Below are positions 10,359 through 22,102 of a stretch of DNA of 64,000 nucleotides, in pieces. How positions within the stretch are numbered: the stretch's first letter is position 1; every line of letters begins with the position of its first letter. The position numbers and the translations under genes were made by a program. Where the stretch lies: NCBI RefSeq assembly GCF_000828575.1, contig NZ_AP011952.1:1145001-1209000 (forward strand), written 5' to 3'. Source of the stretch: Methanothermobacter sp. CaT2 (GTDB taxonomy: Archaea; Methanobacteriota; Methanobacteria; Methanobacteriales; Methanothermobacteraceae). The notes under the pieces are model-generated. The model had not been told where the DNA came from. It did no database searches and saw only the letters and a program-made list of their open reading frames with translations.

Positions 10359-11489
10359 ATGGCTAAACGTGACTACTATGAGATCCTCGGTGTGGATAGG
10401 GGTGCGGATAAGAAGGAGATAAAGAAGGCCTACAGGAGACTCGCCAGAAAGTACCACCCTGACGTCAGTGATGACCCTGATGCAGCCGAAAAATTCAAGG
10501 AAATAAGCGAAGCCTACGCAGTCCTCTCTGATGATGAGAAGAGGGCGAGGTACGACCGCTTCGGCCATGCTGGTATGGATGGCTTCAGTCAGGAGGATAT
10601 ATTCAACAACATCAACTTTGAGGACATCTTCAGCGGCCTGGGATTTGACATTGGAAACATATTTGACATGTTCGGATTTGGTGGAGGAAGAAGGCACGGC
10701 CCACAGAGGGGCGCTGATATAAGCTACACCCTGGAGATAAGCCTTGAAGATGCCTACACTGGTCTTGAAACCGATATAAAGGTTCCACATACAAAGAAGT
10801 GTCCGGTGTGCCATGGCAGCAGGGCTGAGCCAGGCACCGGTACAATGACCTGTCAGACCTGCGGTGGCAGCGGACAGGTGCGGCAGGTGAGGAACACCAT
10901 CCTGGGGCAGATGATGAACATAACAACGTGCCCCGACTGTCAGGGTGAGGGTACAGTAGTTGAGAAACCCTGCAGTAACTGTAACGGTAAAGGCGTTGTC
11001 AGGAAGACCAGCACCATCCATGTGAAGGTCCCTGCAGGTGTTGAGACAGGATCCCGGCTCAGGGTCCCCGGTGAGGGGGAGATGGGTCTTCGTGGTGGAG
11101 AACCAGGGGATCTCTACGTGGTTATCAAGGTCAAGCCCCACAGCATTTTCAGGAGGGAAGGTGCCAACCTGTACACCGAGAAGCCCATAAGCTTCGTCCA
11201 GGCAGCGCTGGGTGACACCATCGAGGTCCCGACCCTTGACAGGCCAGTGAAACTGAGGATACCCGCAGGGACCCAGAGCGGTACAACCTTCCGTGTTAAG
11301 GGCCACGGGATGCCCCATCTCAAGTGGAACGGCTACGGGAACCTCTACGTAAAGGTCAAGGTTGTGACACCAAGAAAGCTGAGCCCCAGGCAGAAGGAAC
11401 TCCTCAGGGAATTTGCAAGTATCAGTGGGGATGAGATCCACGAGGATAAGGGCTTCTTCGATAAGGTGAAGGATGCCATAATCCACTGA
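10359..11489 (+). CDS. dnaJ: Co-chaperone DnaJ (type I)
   Basis: DnaJ delivers clients to DnaK and stimulates its ATPase. The 376-residue type I protein has a J domain (5-70) with the HPD triad in KYHPDVSDD, a Gly/Phe-rich stretch (about 75-115), a zinc domain with four CxxC pairs (CPVC, CQTC, CPDC, CSNC, about 148-215) and the C-terminal beta domains. The 81-nt gap from dnaK is larger than the gap inside grpE-dnaK and includes an AT-rich segment with a T run, so dnaJ may have additional transcription control. A T-rich stretch follows the stop. Confidence 0.95.
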   Translation: MAKRDYYEILGVDRGADKKEIKKAYRRLARKYHPDVSDDPDAAEKFKEISEAYAVLSDDEKRARYDRFGHAGMDGFSQEDIFNNINFEDIFSGLGFDIGNIFDMFGFGGGRRHGPQRGADISYTLEISLEDAYTGLETDIKVPHTKKCPVCHGSRAEPGTGTMTCQTCGGSGQVRQVRNTILGQMMNITTCPDCQGEGTVVEKPCSNCNGKGVVRKTSTIHVKVPAGVETGSRLRVPGEGEMGLRGGEPGDLYVVIKVKPHSIFRREGANLYTEKPISFVQAALGDTIEVPTLDRPVKLRIPAGTQSGTTFRVKGHGMPHLKWNGYGNLYVKVKVVTPRKLSPRQKELLREFASISGDEIHEDKGFFDKVKDAIIH

Positions 11490-11670
11490 ATCTCCTATTT
11501 TTTCGAATTCATGACCTCTGACAGAATCAGTTAGTTCTGAAGAGAGAACAACAGCTCCATCGCGCCTGCGAAAAAATCAGTTAGTTCTGGAGAGCTATGC
11601 AGGGATACTGATTTCCGTACCCCCTCAGGGGCTCTTATTGGATCACAGTAATTGAATATAATGATTGAAA
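11490..11670. other. Non-coding region with a short direct repeat
   Basis: No gene is visible between the dnaJ stop and the 3' end of rnpB (convergent). It contains a T run soon after dnaJ (TATTTTTTCG, about 11498-11507). AATCAGTTAGTTCTG occurs twice, at 11525-11539 and 11575-11589, 50 nt apart and each followed by a G/A-rich AGAG. The repeats lie downstream of the RNase P RNA and may be part of its 3' trailer or terminator region. Confidence 0.5.
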
Positions 11671-11978
<308 letters not shown>

Positions 11979-12005
11979 TAAATAATCATGAAAATTAGAA
12001 CTGAT

Positions 12006-12079
<74 letters not shown>

Positions 12080-12097
12080 AAACATTAGATTTGTTAT

Positions 12098-12112
12098 TTC
12101 AATATATAAAGG
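12098..12112 (-). promoter_or_regulatory. TATA promoter of tRNA-iMet / rnpB
   Basis: Read leftward, the sequence is CCTTTATATATTG, a strong archaeal TATA box with a purine/C-rich upstream element. It lies about 25-30 nt before the tRNA 5' end, which predicts transcription start a few bases upstream of the mature tRNA. No equally good TATA lies in the 27-nt gap between the tRNA and rnpB. Confidence 0.6.
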
Positions 12113-12118
12113 TTGTGG

Positions 12119-12586
12119 TCAGTTCTTTTCCTCCTTTTCCTCAAGCCTTCTGAGCCTCCTGTCAAGAGACTCGAGTTTCTTATTGGTGTGACCCCTGTAC
12201 TCGTTGAATCTCTGCTCCAGTTCATCTATGTTCCTTGATACAAGTTCAAGCCTTTTCTCAAGTTTAGATATGTCATCCATGGTTGCAAGTGACCAGTCCT
12301 CTATGAGTTCATCGCTCTTCTCATTGAGGAAGGCGTCTATCTTGTTTGAGATGACATCCGTGCTTATGGGTACCTCCCTCACCTTGCCCATTATCCTGTC
12401 ACTCACATCTGACATCTTTTCTCCAACACCTGCCATGTAACCTTCCCTCCCTTCGGCTGTGCCTTCACCAGCTCCATATATCCTTGTTACGGGCGCTATG
12501 TTTCCTGATTCCATCAGGTAGTAGTATATGAGGACTACTATCGCCCCTGCAAGTATCAGAATTGCAAGAAGCTCCACCGGTCCCAC
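12119..12586 (-). CDS. Membrane-anchored coiled-coil protein
   Basis: I do not recognise a named family. The 155-residue protein has one N-terminal membrane segment (about 4-24, LLAILILAGAIVVLIYYYL), a Gly-rich linker, and a C-terminal coiled coil (about 85-155: LEKRLELVSRNIDELEQRF...LESLDRRLRRLEEKEEKN). The likely topology is a single helix with a cytoplasmic coiled coil. It lies 15 nt after the next coiled-coil membrane protein, same strand, so the two may form one complex. Confidence 0.7.
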   Translation of the reverse strand: MGPVELLAILILAGAIVVLIYYYLMESGNIAPVTRIYGAGEGTAEGREGYMAGVGEKMSDVSDRIMGKVREVPISTDVISNKIDAFLNEKSDELIEDWSLATMDDISKLEKRLELVSRNIDELEQRFNEYRGHTNKKLESLDRRLRRLEEKEEKN

Positions 12587-12601
12587 TTTAAAACCTCCCC
12601 A

Positions 12602-13015
12602 TTACTTTTTCAGCCTGGAATTCATCTCCGCTTCCTTCTTCTCAAGTTCCTTAAGCATCTTTTCGAGTTTCTTGAACTCTGTCTTGGCCTCAAGAAGGGC
12701 CAGTCTCTCACTTATTTCACTCTGGAGATAACCCACCTCATGCATTATCTCGGATGTTTTCTTCCTTATGGATGCCAGTTTATCCTGCTTATCCTTGGGA
12801 AGGGGTATCGTTGTCTCCATCAGACGCTTTGCATGAAGGTCATTTTCAACAAGGGTTATCTTCTTGAGTTCAATCTGTTTTTCAAGAAGCATGATGTCGT
12901 TCTGGGATTCCCTCACCCTCCTCCACTGTACAGCCACGATAATCACAGTTATAAAACCTAGGATAGATATTATAAGCCACAAAACATTCTGAGGTACCGT
13001 TGCCGTGGTCGCCAT
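12602..13015 (-). CDS. Membrane-anchored coiled-coil protein
   Basis: This 137-residue protein has the same plan as its downstream neighbour: an N-terminal membrane helix (about 9-29, VLWLIISILGFITVIIVAVQW) and a long charged coiled coil to the C-terminus (KTEFKKLEKMLKELEKKEAEM). No catalytic motif is seen. The pair looks like an operon of partner scaffold or membrane-organising proteins; function unknown. The divergent gene is methionine aminopeptidase, with AT-rich promoter sequence between them (13016-13097). Confidence 0.7.
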   Translation of the reverse strand: MATTATVPQNVLWLIISILGFITVIIVAVQWRRVRESQNDIMLLEKQIELKKITLVENDLHAKRLMETTIPLPKDKQDKLASIRKKTSEIMHEVGYLQSEISERLALLEAKTEFKKLEKMLKELEKKEAEMNSRLKK

Positions 13016-13097
13016 ATACTGCCCCCTTGCATAGTATTATCTACTGTATATATAACTCCTTATTTAAATAAATAGCAGAACAGGATCAGTGATAAAG

Positions 13098-13988
13098 ATG
13101 ATCGAATCATACTTGAAGGCAGGTAAAATTGTATCAAAGGTCAGAAGGGAAGCCGCGGGGATAATAAGGGATGGCTTGCCCATAATAGAACTCGTAAATT
13201 ACGTGGAGGATCGTATAATTGAGGAAGGTGGTAGGCCAGCCTTTCCATGTAACGTATCGGTGAATGAGGTAACGGCCCACTACACCTCTCCACCAGGCGA
13301 CGATAGTGTAATAGGTGATGGTGACCTTGTTAAGCTGGACCTGGGCGCCCATGTGGATGGATTCATAGCCGACACCGCCATCACGGTGCCTGTGGGGGAT
13401 GTTGATGATAAATGCCACCAGATGATGGACGCTGCAAGGGAGGCCCTTGAGAATGCCATTTCAACCATAAGGGCCGGTGTTGAGGTTGGAGAAATTGGAC
13501 GCGTGATCGAGGAAACCATTCACTCCCATGGCATGAACCCTGTTTCCAATCTGACCGGGCACAGCATGGAGCGCTGGATACTGCACTCAGGACTATCAAT
13601 ACCCAATATCAATGAAAGGAACACTCATCAGCTGGAGGAGGGGGACGTCCTGGCGATTGAACCCTTTGCCACGGATGGTGTGGGCCTTGTGACGGATATG
13701 CCGCAGACCTACATATTCCGGTTCCTCAGGGAGAGGCCCCTCCGGCTTGTACATGCCAGGAGGGTCCTGGGTAAGATACGGGAGGAGTATCACGCCCTCC
13801 CCTTTGCACAGCGGTGGCTTGAAGAGTACTTCGATGCAAAGAGACTTAATGCCTCCATGAGAATGCTGATACAGTCAAGGGCCATATACCCCTACCATGT
13901 GCTGAGGGAAAAGAGCGGTGCAATGGTCGCCCAGTGGGAACATACAGTCATTGTTGAGGAGGGCGGCTGCACGGTTATAACAGAATAG
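13098..13988 (+). CDS. map: Methionine aminopeptidase type II
   Basis: This enzyme removes the initiator Met from nascent proteins. The 296-residue protein has the pita-bread fold with its metal ligands in order: [17 protein letters not shown] (two Asp), GHSMERW (His), DVLAIEPF (Glu) and WEHTVIVEE (Glu). The segment of about 60 residues between the His and the last Glu is the type II insertion, as in other archaea and eukaryotes. I use the ATG at 13098 after AGTGAT; an in-frame GTG lies three codons upstream inside that ribosome-binding site. Confidence 0.93.
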   Translation: MIESYLKAGKIVSKVRREAAGIIRDGLPIIELVNYVEDRIIEEGGRPAFPCNVSVNEVTAHYTSPPGDDSVIGDGDLVKLDLGAHVDGFIADTAITVPVGDVDDKCHQMMDAAREALENAISTIRAGVEVGEIGRVIEETIHSHGMNPVSNLTGHSMERWILHSGLSIPNINERNTHQLEEGDVLAIEPFATDGVGLVTDMPQTYIFRFLRERPLRLVHARRVLGKIREEYHALPFAQRWLEEYFDAKRLNASMRMLIQSRAIYPYHVLREKSGAMVAQWEHTVIVEEGGCTVITE

Positions 13989-14051
13989 TTAACTTGAGGA
14001 TGCAGTTGAATGGACTGAATGTTCTGAAAAATAGAAAATTTAGGGATGGGA

Positions 14052-14897
14052 TCAGTATGGTGTTGGTAATCCCATCTCTTTCCTTGCAGCGATGTTCTTC
14101 TCTGCCTTTTCCTTCTTCTGTGCAGAGAGTTTTTCAAGAAGTCCCAGGCCAGGTTTGACTTCCTCTATTGGTTTGGTCTCGAATATACCTGCCTCAACAG
14201 CCTGCTTGAATATTGAGTCCCCTGAATCTGTCCTTGTTATGACTGTTGACCAGCCATCCGGTGATCCCACTGAACCTGTTGATACGTCTGCCAGCTCAGC
14301 CACATAGTCCTTGCAGATCTTGCATCCTGCCTGTTCGTATCCATGGGTCTCCTTGAGTGGGAGTGTGTAGACATCATCCTGGGTGTAGACCCAGAATTTT
14401 CCTTTACCTATGTCCATCTTCTCAACGAGCTCCATGTTTAATCCGAGTTTCTCACAGATGAAGGTCTGCAGTGATGTGTATGGGAAGTTCTCCATGCAGT
14501 AGATACCGACCAGGAGTTTTATCTTATCTGCAACAAACCTGACACCGAATGGGTAGGTCTGGGCCTTCCTTATACCCATGGTCTGGCAGGGTATTGCAAC
14601 TGTACCCAGTTTCTCTATACCGTACTGCCTCACTGCCTTCTTGAGCATCAGGACGTTTGGTGAGAATGTGTACTTGGTACCTGCAGCCGCCTTGAGTTCA
14701 TCTGAGGTCATGGCGACCATTGGTTCTGGCTTCCAGAACTCCTTTCCGGGTCCTGCAACAACTGCGCCTTCGATTATGCCCTCGTCAAGGGCATATGCTA
14801 GAAGACCTGTAACTATTCCTCCATCCTGGGCTAACTTCTGAATCTCTCTGTCAGTTGATCTGGCGGAAACTATTTCCTTGTAAGTACCTAAAACCAT
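14052..14897 (-). CDS. frhB: F420-reducing hydrogenase beta subunit
   Basis: FrhB binds FAD and one [4Fe-4S] cluster and passes hydride to coenzyme F420. The 281-residue protein begins [16 protein letters not shown] and has the FrhB/FdhB-family motifs: the NTPxx-like [18 protein letters not shown] (about 71-90), [23 protein letters not shown] and a [28 protein letters not shown] region (about 195-220) with cluster Cys. It is the last gene of frhADGB, 12 nt after frhG. It is the F420 module of a cytoplasmic complex (FrhAGB). Homologous subunits occur in F420-dependent formate dehydrogenase and sulfite reductase, but the neighbours settle this one. Confidence 0.96.
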   Translation of the reverse strand: MVLGTYKEIVSARSTDREIQKLAQDGGIVTGLLAYALDEGIIEGAVVAGPGKEFWKPEPMVAMTSDELKAAAGTKYTFSPNVLMLKKAVRQYGIEKLGTVAIPCQTMGIRKAQTYPFGVRFVADKIKLLVGIYCMENFPYTSLQTFICEKLGLNMELVEKMDIGKGKFWVYTQDDVYTLPLKETHGYEQAGCKICKDYVAELADVSTGSVGSPDGWSTVITRTDSGDSIFKQAVEAGIFETKPIEEVKPGLGLLEKLSAQKKEKAEKNIAARKEMGLPTPY

Positions 14898-14909
14898 TTT
14901 TCCAGCCTC

Positions 14910-15733
<824 letters not shown>

Positions 15734-15737
<4 letters not shown>

Positions 15738-16210
15738 TTAGAAACCCCAATCTCATCTAAGATCATCTGAATGGCTCTGGGAATAGCCTTTTTTACTGGG
15801 GGTGTGAGGCCCATTTCCACATTGGGAGCTGATATCTCCTTGGGTTTACACCCTATTACCACAACATCGATCTTTTCACTGAGTTCATGGAGGGGCTGGC
15901 TCACTGGCCATGTATGCATATTTTCATAGGATCCCTTTGGAATCTCAGTGACATCGAATTTCCTGAGTGTTCCGGGTTCTGCGTTGAATTCAACAACATC
16001 CACAACTATCATCTTCTTCCACTCCTCATGGGGGAGGGAGAAGACAAAGTGTGGACCGCCAGTCCCAGCATCAATGAACATAACATTATCTGGTTTTTCC
16101 CTATCCTTGAAGTACTCTTCAAGGGCCTTGATAACCTCTGGGCCGAATCCATCGTCCTTGAAAAGGATGTTTCCACAGCCCACCACTAGAATCTCAGCGT
16201 CGTATGGCAT
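15734..16210 (-). CDS. frhD: F420-hydrogenase maturation endopeptidase
   Basis: FrhD is the HyaD/HycI-type protease that trims the C-terminus of FrhA after nickel insertion. The 158-residue protein begins with [22 protein letters not shown], where the Glu and later Asp (FIDAGTGG) are the nickel-probing residues of the family. It lies 8 nt after frhA and overlaps frhG by ATGA. The tail it would remove from FrhA is seen in that protein. Confidence 0.95.
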
Positions 16211-16218
16211 GTTATTCC

Positions 16219-17436
16219 CTAGAGTCTGACCATTTCATCCCTGATTACTGATCTGTCCTCGTCATCAACAACCATCACGTGTGTTGCGCATGAGAGACAG
16301 GGGTCGTAAGCGCGTATGACGTGTGGTCCGTATTCATGGTGGAATCCTTCAGTTGCAGGACCCATTGTTGGGATGTTCCAGGTTGTTGGGACGAGTGCAC
16401 TGTAGAACTGTATCTTACCATTTTCAACCTTGGCCATGTGGACGTCCAGTCCCCGGGGAGCTTCAATTGCACCTATACCTAGTTTACCTGTGCCTCTCTC
16501 ATCGAAGTCTGCCCTTACCGGTGCGGATGTGTCTAGTTCATCAAGGATTTCAATTGCCCTTGCGAGTGCCGTTTTCATCTCAAGTGCCCTTGCAACGTGC
16601 TGTGCAACAACACCCCTTTCCTTGAATCCCTGGAATTCAACCATCCTTGCTCTTGGACCGACCTCCACGTTTCTTCCATCGTAGAGTGGTATTGTTGAGC
16701 AGGCCCTCTTGGCTATTTCAGGGTCATCGTACCAGCTCTCAGGCATTACCTCGGTGAACCTGTCCAGATCGAATTTTGTCCTGTCGCCGTAGATCTGGTG
16801 GCTTGCAAGTGTTGGCTGGTTGTGGACTCCAAGGCCCTTTGGAAGGCCCTTATCCTCGATTAATCCTATCATGAGTTCAACGTGTTCGTTGAGTTTTGGT
16901 TTGAGCTGTTTTAACCTTGCATACAGCCTTTTCCTTGCGAGTTCCGTTATATTGTCGGCCATTCCACCTATCCTGACATCGGATGGGTGTATACCCTCAC
17001 CTGCAACCATGTCAACTACGTACTGTGCGTTTTTCCTTATCTCGGAGACTGAGTTTATGGCGTCTGCCATGAGGTTTTCAGGCACGAAGTCCGGTGCTAT
17101 GAGGAAGTGATGTATTGCGTGGCTGTTTACGTGGTGTGCTGCAAGTGTAAGTTCACGGAGAAGTCTTCCGGCCTTTGGAACCTCAATGTCAAGGGAGTCG
17201 TCTATTGCCTCAACGGAAGCCAGGGTGTGTGGTATAGGGCATACTCCACATATCCTCTGGACGATGACAGGTGCTGTTTCAGGTGCTTTACCTGTCACTA
17301 TTTTCTCAAGGCCCCTGACAGGAGTAATACTGAAGTATCGCCCCTTTGTCACGATTCCCTCATCATCGACTTCCATGACAAGTTCTGCATGTCCTTCTTG
17401 TCGTGATGTCGGCGATATAACAATCCTTTCGCTCAA
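16219..17436 (-). CDS. frhA: F420-reducing hydrogenase alpha (large) subunit
   Basis: FrhA carries the [NiFe] centre that splits H2. The 405-residue protein has the proximal ligands R61-ICGVC66 and the distal ligands in D378-PCLSC383-ATH386. Maturation would cut after H386 and remove the last 19 residues ([19 protein letters not shown]). I use TTG at 17436: it is preceded by GAGGTGAT at exact spacing and gives the start [16 protein letters not shown] typical of the family. The GTG at 17445 is part of the ribosome-binding site. It is first gene of frhADGB. Confidence 0.96.
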   Translation of the reverse strand: MSERIVISPTSRQEGHAELVMEVDDEGIVTKGRYFSITPVRGLEKIVTGKAPETAPVIVQRICGVCPIPHTLASVEAIDDSLDIEVPKAGRLLRELTLAAHHVNSHAIHHFLIAPDFVPENLMADAINSVSEIRKNAQYVVDMVAGEGIHPSDVRIGGMADNITELARKRLYARLKQLKPKLNEHVELMIGLIEDKGLPKGLGVHNQPTLASHQIYGDRTKFDLDRFTEVMPESWYDDPEIAKRACSTIPLYDGRNVEVGPRARMVEFQGFKERGVVAQHVARALEMKTALARAIEILDELDTSAPVRADFDERGTGKLGIGAIEAPRGLDVHMAKVENGKIQFYSALVPTTWNIPTMGPATEGFHHEYGPHVIRAYDPCLSCATHVMVVDDEDRSVIRDEMVRL

Positions 17437-17445
17437 ATGTATCAC

Positions 17446-17669
17446 CTCTTGTTTTTAAAGTTCAAAAAACCTTCAATATTATAACTATTTTTAAATGTTA
17501 TAAGTTTTTCAATTATAAAAAAAGTGAAAACTATTTATATCATTTTATAGATCACTTATTATTAGTAGAAAACAGAGTTTATAATATTAATTTTTTGTTC
17601 AGTAATACTGAGTGTTATATATCTTGACCCACATACTAAATGTGTTGTTAACACCAGGAAGGTGAGTTG
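17446..17669. promoter_or_regulatory. Divergent AT-rich promoter region, frhA / PepSY-like gene
   Basis: These 220 bases hold no gene. Candidate TATA boxes for frhA (leftward) are GATATAAATAG (17530-17540) and TTTATAATTG (17511-17520). For the rightward gene, GTTATATATC (17613-17622) precedes the ATG by about 50 nt. A small inverted repeat, TCAGT-AAT-ACTGA (17599-17611), touches the rightward TATA and could be an operator. frh expression responds to nickel or hydrogen supply in this group (family knowledge), but I cannot assign a factor. Confidence 0.5.
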
Positions 17670-18110
17670 ATGATAAACTCAAAGGTTCTAGCATCGGTGG
17701 CGATAGTCCTGATAATTGGAGCTGTTGCTGCAGGTTATCAGGTGAGTCAGAATTCCGAGACACTGTGGAAATTCACAAGTCCCCAGAGCAGTCATGATCA
17801 GGGCCAGCAGCAGGGGGAGTCAAGCGTCCACAGTGAATCGCCCTCAACCACATCATCACAGGGTGGCAGTGGTTCAACCTCAGGTGGGGGTTCAGGAGTG
17901 AATGTGAAGATATCCTATTCAGAGGCAAAGAGTATTGCCCAGACATATATAAAGCAGGAGGGTGCCGCTGCAGGGACACCAAGGCTCCTTAAAATGGACG
18001 GTAAACTGGTCTATGTTGTTCCCATCGAAATGGGTGGGAAAACCGTTGGAGAGATCTACATTGACCCCATGACCGGTAAAAACCTTGGAGGGGCTGGTGG
18101 TGCGCCATGA
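17670..18110 (+). CDS. Membrane-anchored PepSY-like protein
   Basis: This 146-residue protein has an N-terminal signal anchor (about 6-24, [20 protein letters not shown]), a Ser/Gly/Gln-rich linker (about 35-85) and a C-terminal PepSY-like domain (about 88-140: [18 protein letters not shown]...[21 protein letters not shown]). PepSY domains are extracytoplasmic and often inhibit or bind peptidases; the substrate is unknown. I use the ATG at 17670, behind GGAAGGTGAG; the upstream TTG is adjacent. The stop overlaps the next start, so it is cotranscribed with the PAC2 gene. Confidence 0.7.
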   Translation: MINSKVLASVAIVLIIGAVAAGYQVSQNSETLWKFTSPQSSHDQGQQQGESSVHSESPSTTSSQGGSGSTSGGGSGVNVKISYSEAKSIAQTYIKQEGAAAGTPRLLKMDGKLVYVVPIEMGGKTVGEIYIDPMTGKNLGGAGGAP

Positions 18111-18820
18111 TGATTAAGACAGAAACAGAGTGCTGCACAATATATTCAGAGGATGTTGAGGACGCTGTCGTCCTTGAGGGTTCCCCTGGAGTTGGCCTCA
18201 TAGGTAACATACTGGGGTGGCTTCTGGTTGAGGACCTCAAGATGAGGGAGATAGGCTACATTGACTCAAAGTACTTCCCTCCCCTGGCTGTCCTCTATAA
18301 GGGTGTTGCAATACACCCCTTCAGGATATATGAGGGTGATGGGATAGTCCTCTTCCTCTCGGACTTCATACTCCCCCCTGCAGTTGTCTATGATATGACA
18401 AATGCGATCGTGGAATGGATGGTCCGCAATAAGAGCAGGGAGCTGATAACCTTTAACAGCATGGTTGTCCGTGAAAAGTCACAGCCAGTGGCGGGTGCGG
18501 GTAACAGCCAGGAGGTCATCCAGAGACTTGCAGACCTTGGAATACCGATAGTCCCCTTCGGTAACCTCAATGGTATTTCAGGGACCCTCCTTACAAGGTG
18601 CGCTGTTAATGATGTACCAGCATCATGCCTCTTTGCAGAGATCCTCAACCCCTACCCTGACCCGAGGGCAGCTGCAAGTGTCGTTGAGGTTCTGAATGAA
18701 ATGCTCGGTACATCCGTTGACCCTGAGCCCCTCCTGCAGGAGGCGCAGGCCATAGAGTCACGGCTCAAGAAGCTCGCAGAGACGGTGCAGGGAGAGGCCG
18801 AGACACCCATCTACATGTAA
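18107..18820 (+). CDS. PAC2-family protein (proteasome assembly chaperone-like)
   Basis: This 237-residue cytoplasmic protein belongs to the archaeal PAC2/PbaB-type family: it has [21 protein letters not shown] near residue 27, a central beta sheet, and the C-terminal helical tail [21 protein letters not shown]. Archaeal PbaA/PbaB homologues act with the proteasome or as ATP-independent chaperones. A second PAC2 gene lies at 20.4 kb. The stop lies 45 nt before the first tRNA-Arg. Confidence 0.8.
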   Translation: MMIKTETECCTIYSEDVEDAVVLEGSPGVGLIGNILGWLLVEDLKMREIGYIDSKYFPPLAVLYKGVAIHPFRIYEGDGIVLFLSDFILPPAVVYDMTNAIVEWMVRNKSRELITFNSMVVREKSQPVAGAGNSQEVIQRLADLGIPIVPFGNLNGISGTLLTRCAVNDVPASCLFAEILNPYPDPRAAASVVEVLNEMLGTSVDPEPLLQEAQAIESRLKKLAETVQGEAETPIYM

Positions 18821-18865
18821 AAGTTTATATATTAGAAAATCAAATATTTCTTTACTCTTTTGTCA

Positions 18866-18943
<78 letters not shown>

Positions 18944-18964
18944 AAAAAAGGTGTAAAGGAAACG

Positions 18965-19041
<77 letters not shown>

Positions 19042-19171
19042 CAATATTCTAATTCCAAGGTACACTGATAGGAATTCCATTTTTTGAGACCCATGGAATA
19101 AAACAGCTATTTTCCAGGTCCATTGAAGAAATAATGATGGATGATAATGGTACCCCAGGTTATTGATTAGA

Positions 19172-20332
19172 TTATCTGAAGTAAGCATCAAGGGTCTCGG
19201 CAGGGAACCTTATCTCACCATACTTCCCACCACCACCGGGTATCACAGTCAGTGAGCCATTGCGAAAGGCCTCCACTGCAACAGCAACACCCGTATCCAG
19301 CGCTGCAATATCCTCAAGGGGAGCATCAAGCAGCACCCGGATCTCTGTTCCAAATTCCCCCACAAGTTTCTCCCAGATTCCCTGTACAAATTTTGTGGTT
19401 ACTCCCTTATCATATTTCATCCCTATGATCTCTGCAAGGGGCATCAGGTGGACGTAGGGGGGCCTGTGTGGTGGGTGGTGAGGTTCATCCCAGGTTGAAA
19501 GCTCGTATATCCTGTAATCCACACCCTTCTTGATTTTACCCCCACAGGGACACCTCATGTCCATTCCAAGCGCCTCCTCAGGACTGTAAATGCGGTAGCA
19601 CCGGGTACATGCAGTCATGTGGTACTTTCCGAGGCGCGGGTCAAGTCCATAGTTCGCCCTTATCCTGCACTTACCTATGGCCCTCCTGAGGGAGGTGAAG
19701 GACACATCATCCATCTCAAACTGATTGAACTCCCTCCCCAGCCTGTGGGGCCACGGCGAATGGGCATCGGAGTTGGTCAGGAAGGGTATGTCTGCAAGTT
19801 CGGCTATCTTATCAGCCATGTCAGTATCTGCAGAGAGGCCCAGTTCAAGAAAGTCTGGTCTTGCCCCGTAACAGTCCATGTAGCTGTCATATGACTTGTA
19901 CATGCTGGTCCAGGGTGTGAAGGCATGGGAGGGTCCTGCCATCCCATCGTATTCATGTACAAGTTCAAGTATCTGGGCCCCGTTCATCCTCACCCTGGGC
20001 CTTCCATCTGTGGTGCTGGCTGAGGGCATCCTCCCGGCTATCTCCTCTGCAGCCTCAAGTGATGGGAGTATCAGGAGGTGGTGGACCCTCCTTGAGTCCT
20101 CAACCTCCGCCGTTATTACGAAGCTGCACTCCTCGCGCCCGTAAATCCCGTCCCCCTCATATTCAGTTGATTCAGCTATGATCTTCCGCCATCCAGGGTG
20201 AAGTGCGTCGCCTGTCCCTACAAGGTGAAGGCCCTTGAGGCGTGCCTGGGGTGCTATGTTGTCAATAACCATGTTACGGGACGTTGCCCTTGAAAAGCAG
20301 CTATGGATATGCAGGTCAGCGTTTATGATCAT
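19172..20332 (-). CDS. endoQ: Endonuclease Q-like PHP-domain DNA repair nuclease
   Basis: EndoQ nicks DNA 5' of deaminated bases (uracil, hypoxanthine, xanthine) and abasic sites. The 386-residue protein has an N-terminal PHP metallo-phosphoesterase domain (1-230) with [26 protein letters not shown] and [15 protein letters not shown], a four-Cys zinc motif (CTRCYRIY...CPCGGK, about 248-275) and a C-terminal extension. The last residues, AETLDAYFR, resemble a PCNA-interacting peptide, and PCNA is encoded 3 kb away. PHP proteins of this TIGR00375 type were long called hypothetical. Confidence 0.85.
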   Translation of the reverse strand: MIINADLHIHSCFSRATSRNMVIDNIAPQARLKGLHLVGTGDALHPGWRKIIAESTEYEGDGIYGREECSFVITAEVEDSRRVHHLLILPSLEAAEEIAGRMPSASTTDGRPRVRMNGAQILELVHEYDGMAGPSHAFTPWTSMYKSYDSYMDCYGARPDFLELGLSADTDMADKIAELADIPFLTNSDAHSPWPHRLGREFNQFEMDDVSFTSLRRAIGKCRIRANYGLDPRLGKYHMTACTRCYRIYSPEEALGMDMRCPCGGKIKKGVDYRIYELSTWDEPHHPPHRPPYVHLMPLAEIIGMKYDKGVTTKFVQGIWEKLVGEFGTEIRVLLDAPLEDIAALDTGVAVAVEAFRNGSLTVIPGGGGKYGEIRFPAETLDAYFR

Positions 20333-20362
20333 CTGATCATCCAGAAAAAATAGGTGGTGGGC

Positions 20363-21136
20363 TCAGCCTATGTAACGCAGGTCCTCTTCCCCGGGTTTGA
20401 GGTTCATCCTCTCAATCATTTCCTGCTCCATCTGCTGGGCCTTGGAGATCATCTTCTTTGTCTCCTCTGCACGCTCCTCAAGTTTTTCAAGGTCCACTTC
20501 AAGTTTTGTCATCTCAAGTAGCACCTCAAGGAGTGCGCGGGCGGCCTCGGCGTCTATGAAGTAGCCTGGTGTTTCGCCCATGAGGCATACACCCTCCATG
20601 CCCCTCAGCCTCCCCATTCCAAGGAGAAGTCCTGATGCGCCTATTATGCCTCCATCAGCGGATCTCATGATGACGCCGTGTTCCTTGAGATCCTCGACGA
20701 GTTCCATGCTGGTTGCTGCCCCATAGACCCTCGCCTTCTCAACGGGCTGCCCCGTTGCGAGGCCTCCAAGGGTGAATATCCTCCTGGCGCCGTATCCCTC
20801 AACAAAGTCGAGTATCATGCCACAGATCTCATACTGTCCCTCAGGTGAGAGTCCCTGGGTGTTGCCCACGAGTATTATGTAATCCCTCTCATCCCCGCCT
20901 GCATCCCTGAGGTAATAGAACTCATTCCTCATGGGTTCAACTATACCATCCTCATCAACCAGTACCTGTGGTGGGAATGATGGGGAGTAGAGTTCAGCAA
21001 ATTTGACAGCCTCCAGTTCATCTATTATGTGATCGGCTGCCAGTTTACCCACATGTCCTATTCCTGGAAGTGCCTCGATGAATATGGGGCTGGAAAGTTC
21101 AATGTCTTCCAGAACGTTTATGATTGTTTCCCTCAT
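20363..21136 (-). CDS. PAC2-family protein (proteasome assembly chaperone-like)
   Basis: The 257-residue protein begins [38 protein letters not shown], the PAC2 pattern, and ends with a long charged helix (about 205-250, [25 protein letters not shown] in part) like archaeal PbaB. It overlaps nop10 by ATGA. Position at the end of the L44e-S27e-aIF2alpha-Nop10 operon is conserved in many archaea and supports a role in protein quality control or ribosome-linked proteostasis. Confidence 0.82.
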   Translation of the reverse strand: MRETIINVLEDIELSSPIFIEALPGIGHVGKLAADHIIDELEAVKFAELYSPSFPPQVLVDEDGIVEPMRNEFYYLRDAGGDERDYIILVGNTQGLSPEGQYEICGMILDFVEGYGARRIFTLGGLATGQPVEKARVYGAATSMELVEDLKEHGVIMRSADGGIIGASGLLLGMGRLRGMEGVCLMGETPGYFIDAEAARALLEVLLEMTKLEVDLEKLEERAEETKKMISKAQQMEQEMIERMNLKPGEEDLRYIG

Positions 21137-21312
21137 TTTGATTCACCACTACCTCTAGAGTAAAGCTCTCTTTTGAGTTTTCTCCGGTATGCGCCATATT
21201 TGTCCTCCGGGGAAAACTTTGGAGGATAAATGACCCCTGTTCTACCTCCGCAGTGTGGGCAGACCTCTTTCAGGGTGTACTCTCCGCATGAACGGCATCT
21301 TTTCATCTTCAT
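21133..21312 (-). CDS. nop10: H/ACA ribonucleoprotein subunit Nop10
   Basis: Nop10 is a core protein of H/ACA RNPs with Cbf5, Gar1 and L7Ae, which make pseudouridines guided by RNA. The 59-residue frame has the zinc ribbon [18 protein letters not shown] and the archaeal Nop10 tail [20 protein letters not shown]. It was read directly from the gap. It overlaps the aIF2alpha stop and the PAC2 start, each by ATGA, so the three are translationally coupled. Confidence 0.93.
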   Translation of the reverse strand: MKMKRCRSCGEYTLKEVCPHCGGRTGVIYPPKFSPEDKYGAYRRKLKRELYSRGSGESK

Positions 21313-22088
21313 GTGAGTTCACGGAGGAATTCTCCCTCTCCACCCTCTTTCTCAACGATCTCTATGCACTTCTGGGCTGCTTCCTTGAGCTGCTTCTCTG
21401 CCTTCAGGTAGTCCGTTGACTTCACGATGAGCCGGTACCTGGGGGCTCCTACCGCCTGGACTGTTATGCCCTCATCCTGGGCTGATTTAAGTGCCTTCCT
21501 AATTATTTCGACGCCGTTGGGTGCGTAGGACTTGATGTCAACGTATCCAGTTATCTGGACCTCGGGAGGTGTTATGTTGCGCTTGGCAACCTCTGTGATG
21601 ACGGCTGCCCAGTCCTCAGGGACTCCCTCCTCGATGAGGGACTTTTCCCCCTCCTCTGCAGCGGTTTCAAAGGCGCCGTAGAGGTCTCCGAATATGTCCA
21701 TCAGTTCGTATCCAACCTCTTCATAGGCGGTGTCAAGGTCCTTTCCAAGGTCCCTTGCTGCGAGTTCAAGGAATTTCTCAGCCTTCTGTTCGATCTTCCA
21801 TGCCTGGATCTTCTTTGTGCGCTGGTCCTCCCTTATCCTTTTCATTGAAACATCCACGTGTCCCTTACGGGGATTCACACGGAGGACCCTTGCAACGATC
21901 TTCTGGTTCTCCCTTACAAAGTCCCTTATGTTTTTAACCCATCCAGAGGATACCTCGGAGATGTGAATGAAAGCCTCCTTCCCTGGATACTCCTCCAGGG
22001 TGGCGAAGGCGCCGTAGTTGAGGACCTTGTGAACGGTCCCAACCACCAGTTCACCCTCTTCAGGCCATTCATTTTTTCTTCTTACCAT
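21309..22088 (-). CDS. eif2a: Translation initiation factor aIF2 alpha
   Basis: This is the alpha subunit of the aIF2 heterotrimer that brings Met-tRNAi to the ribosome. In 259 residues there is an S1 domain (about 10-85: [35 protein letters not shown]), a helical domain and a C-terminal alpha-beta domain that binds the gamma subunit. Start ATG 22088 follows AGGTG; the longer frame adds three residues. It follows S27e by 14 nt and overlaps nop10. Confidence 0.95.
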   Translation of the reverse strand: MVRRKNEWPEEGELVVGTVHKVLNYGAFATLEEYPGKEAFIHISEVSSGWVKNIRDFVRENQKIVARVLRVNPRKGHVDVSMKRIREDQRTKKIQAWKIEQKAEKFLELAARDLGKDLDTAYEEVGYELMDIFGDLYGAFETAAEEGEKSLIEEGVPEDWAAVITEVAKRNITPPEVQITGYVDIKSYAPNGVEIIRKALKSAQDEGITVQAVGAPRYRLIVKSTDYLKAEKQLKEAAQKCIEIVEKEGGEGEFLRELT

Positions 22089-22102
22089 GAAAAACACCTA
22101 GA

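Noticed and set aside
10335-11486. 383-codon leftward open frame opposite dnaJ
   Set aside because: Antisense shadow; the sense frame is an unmistakable DnaJ.
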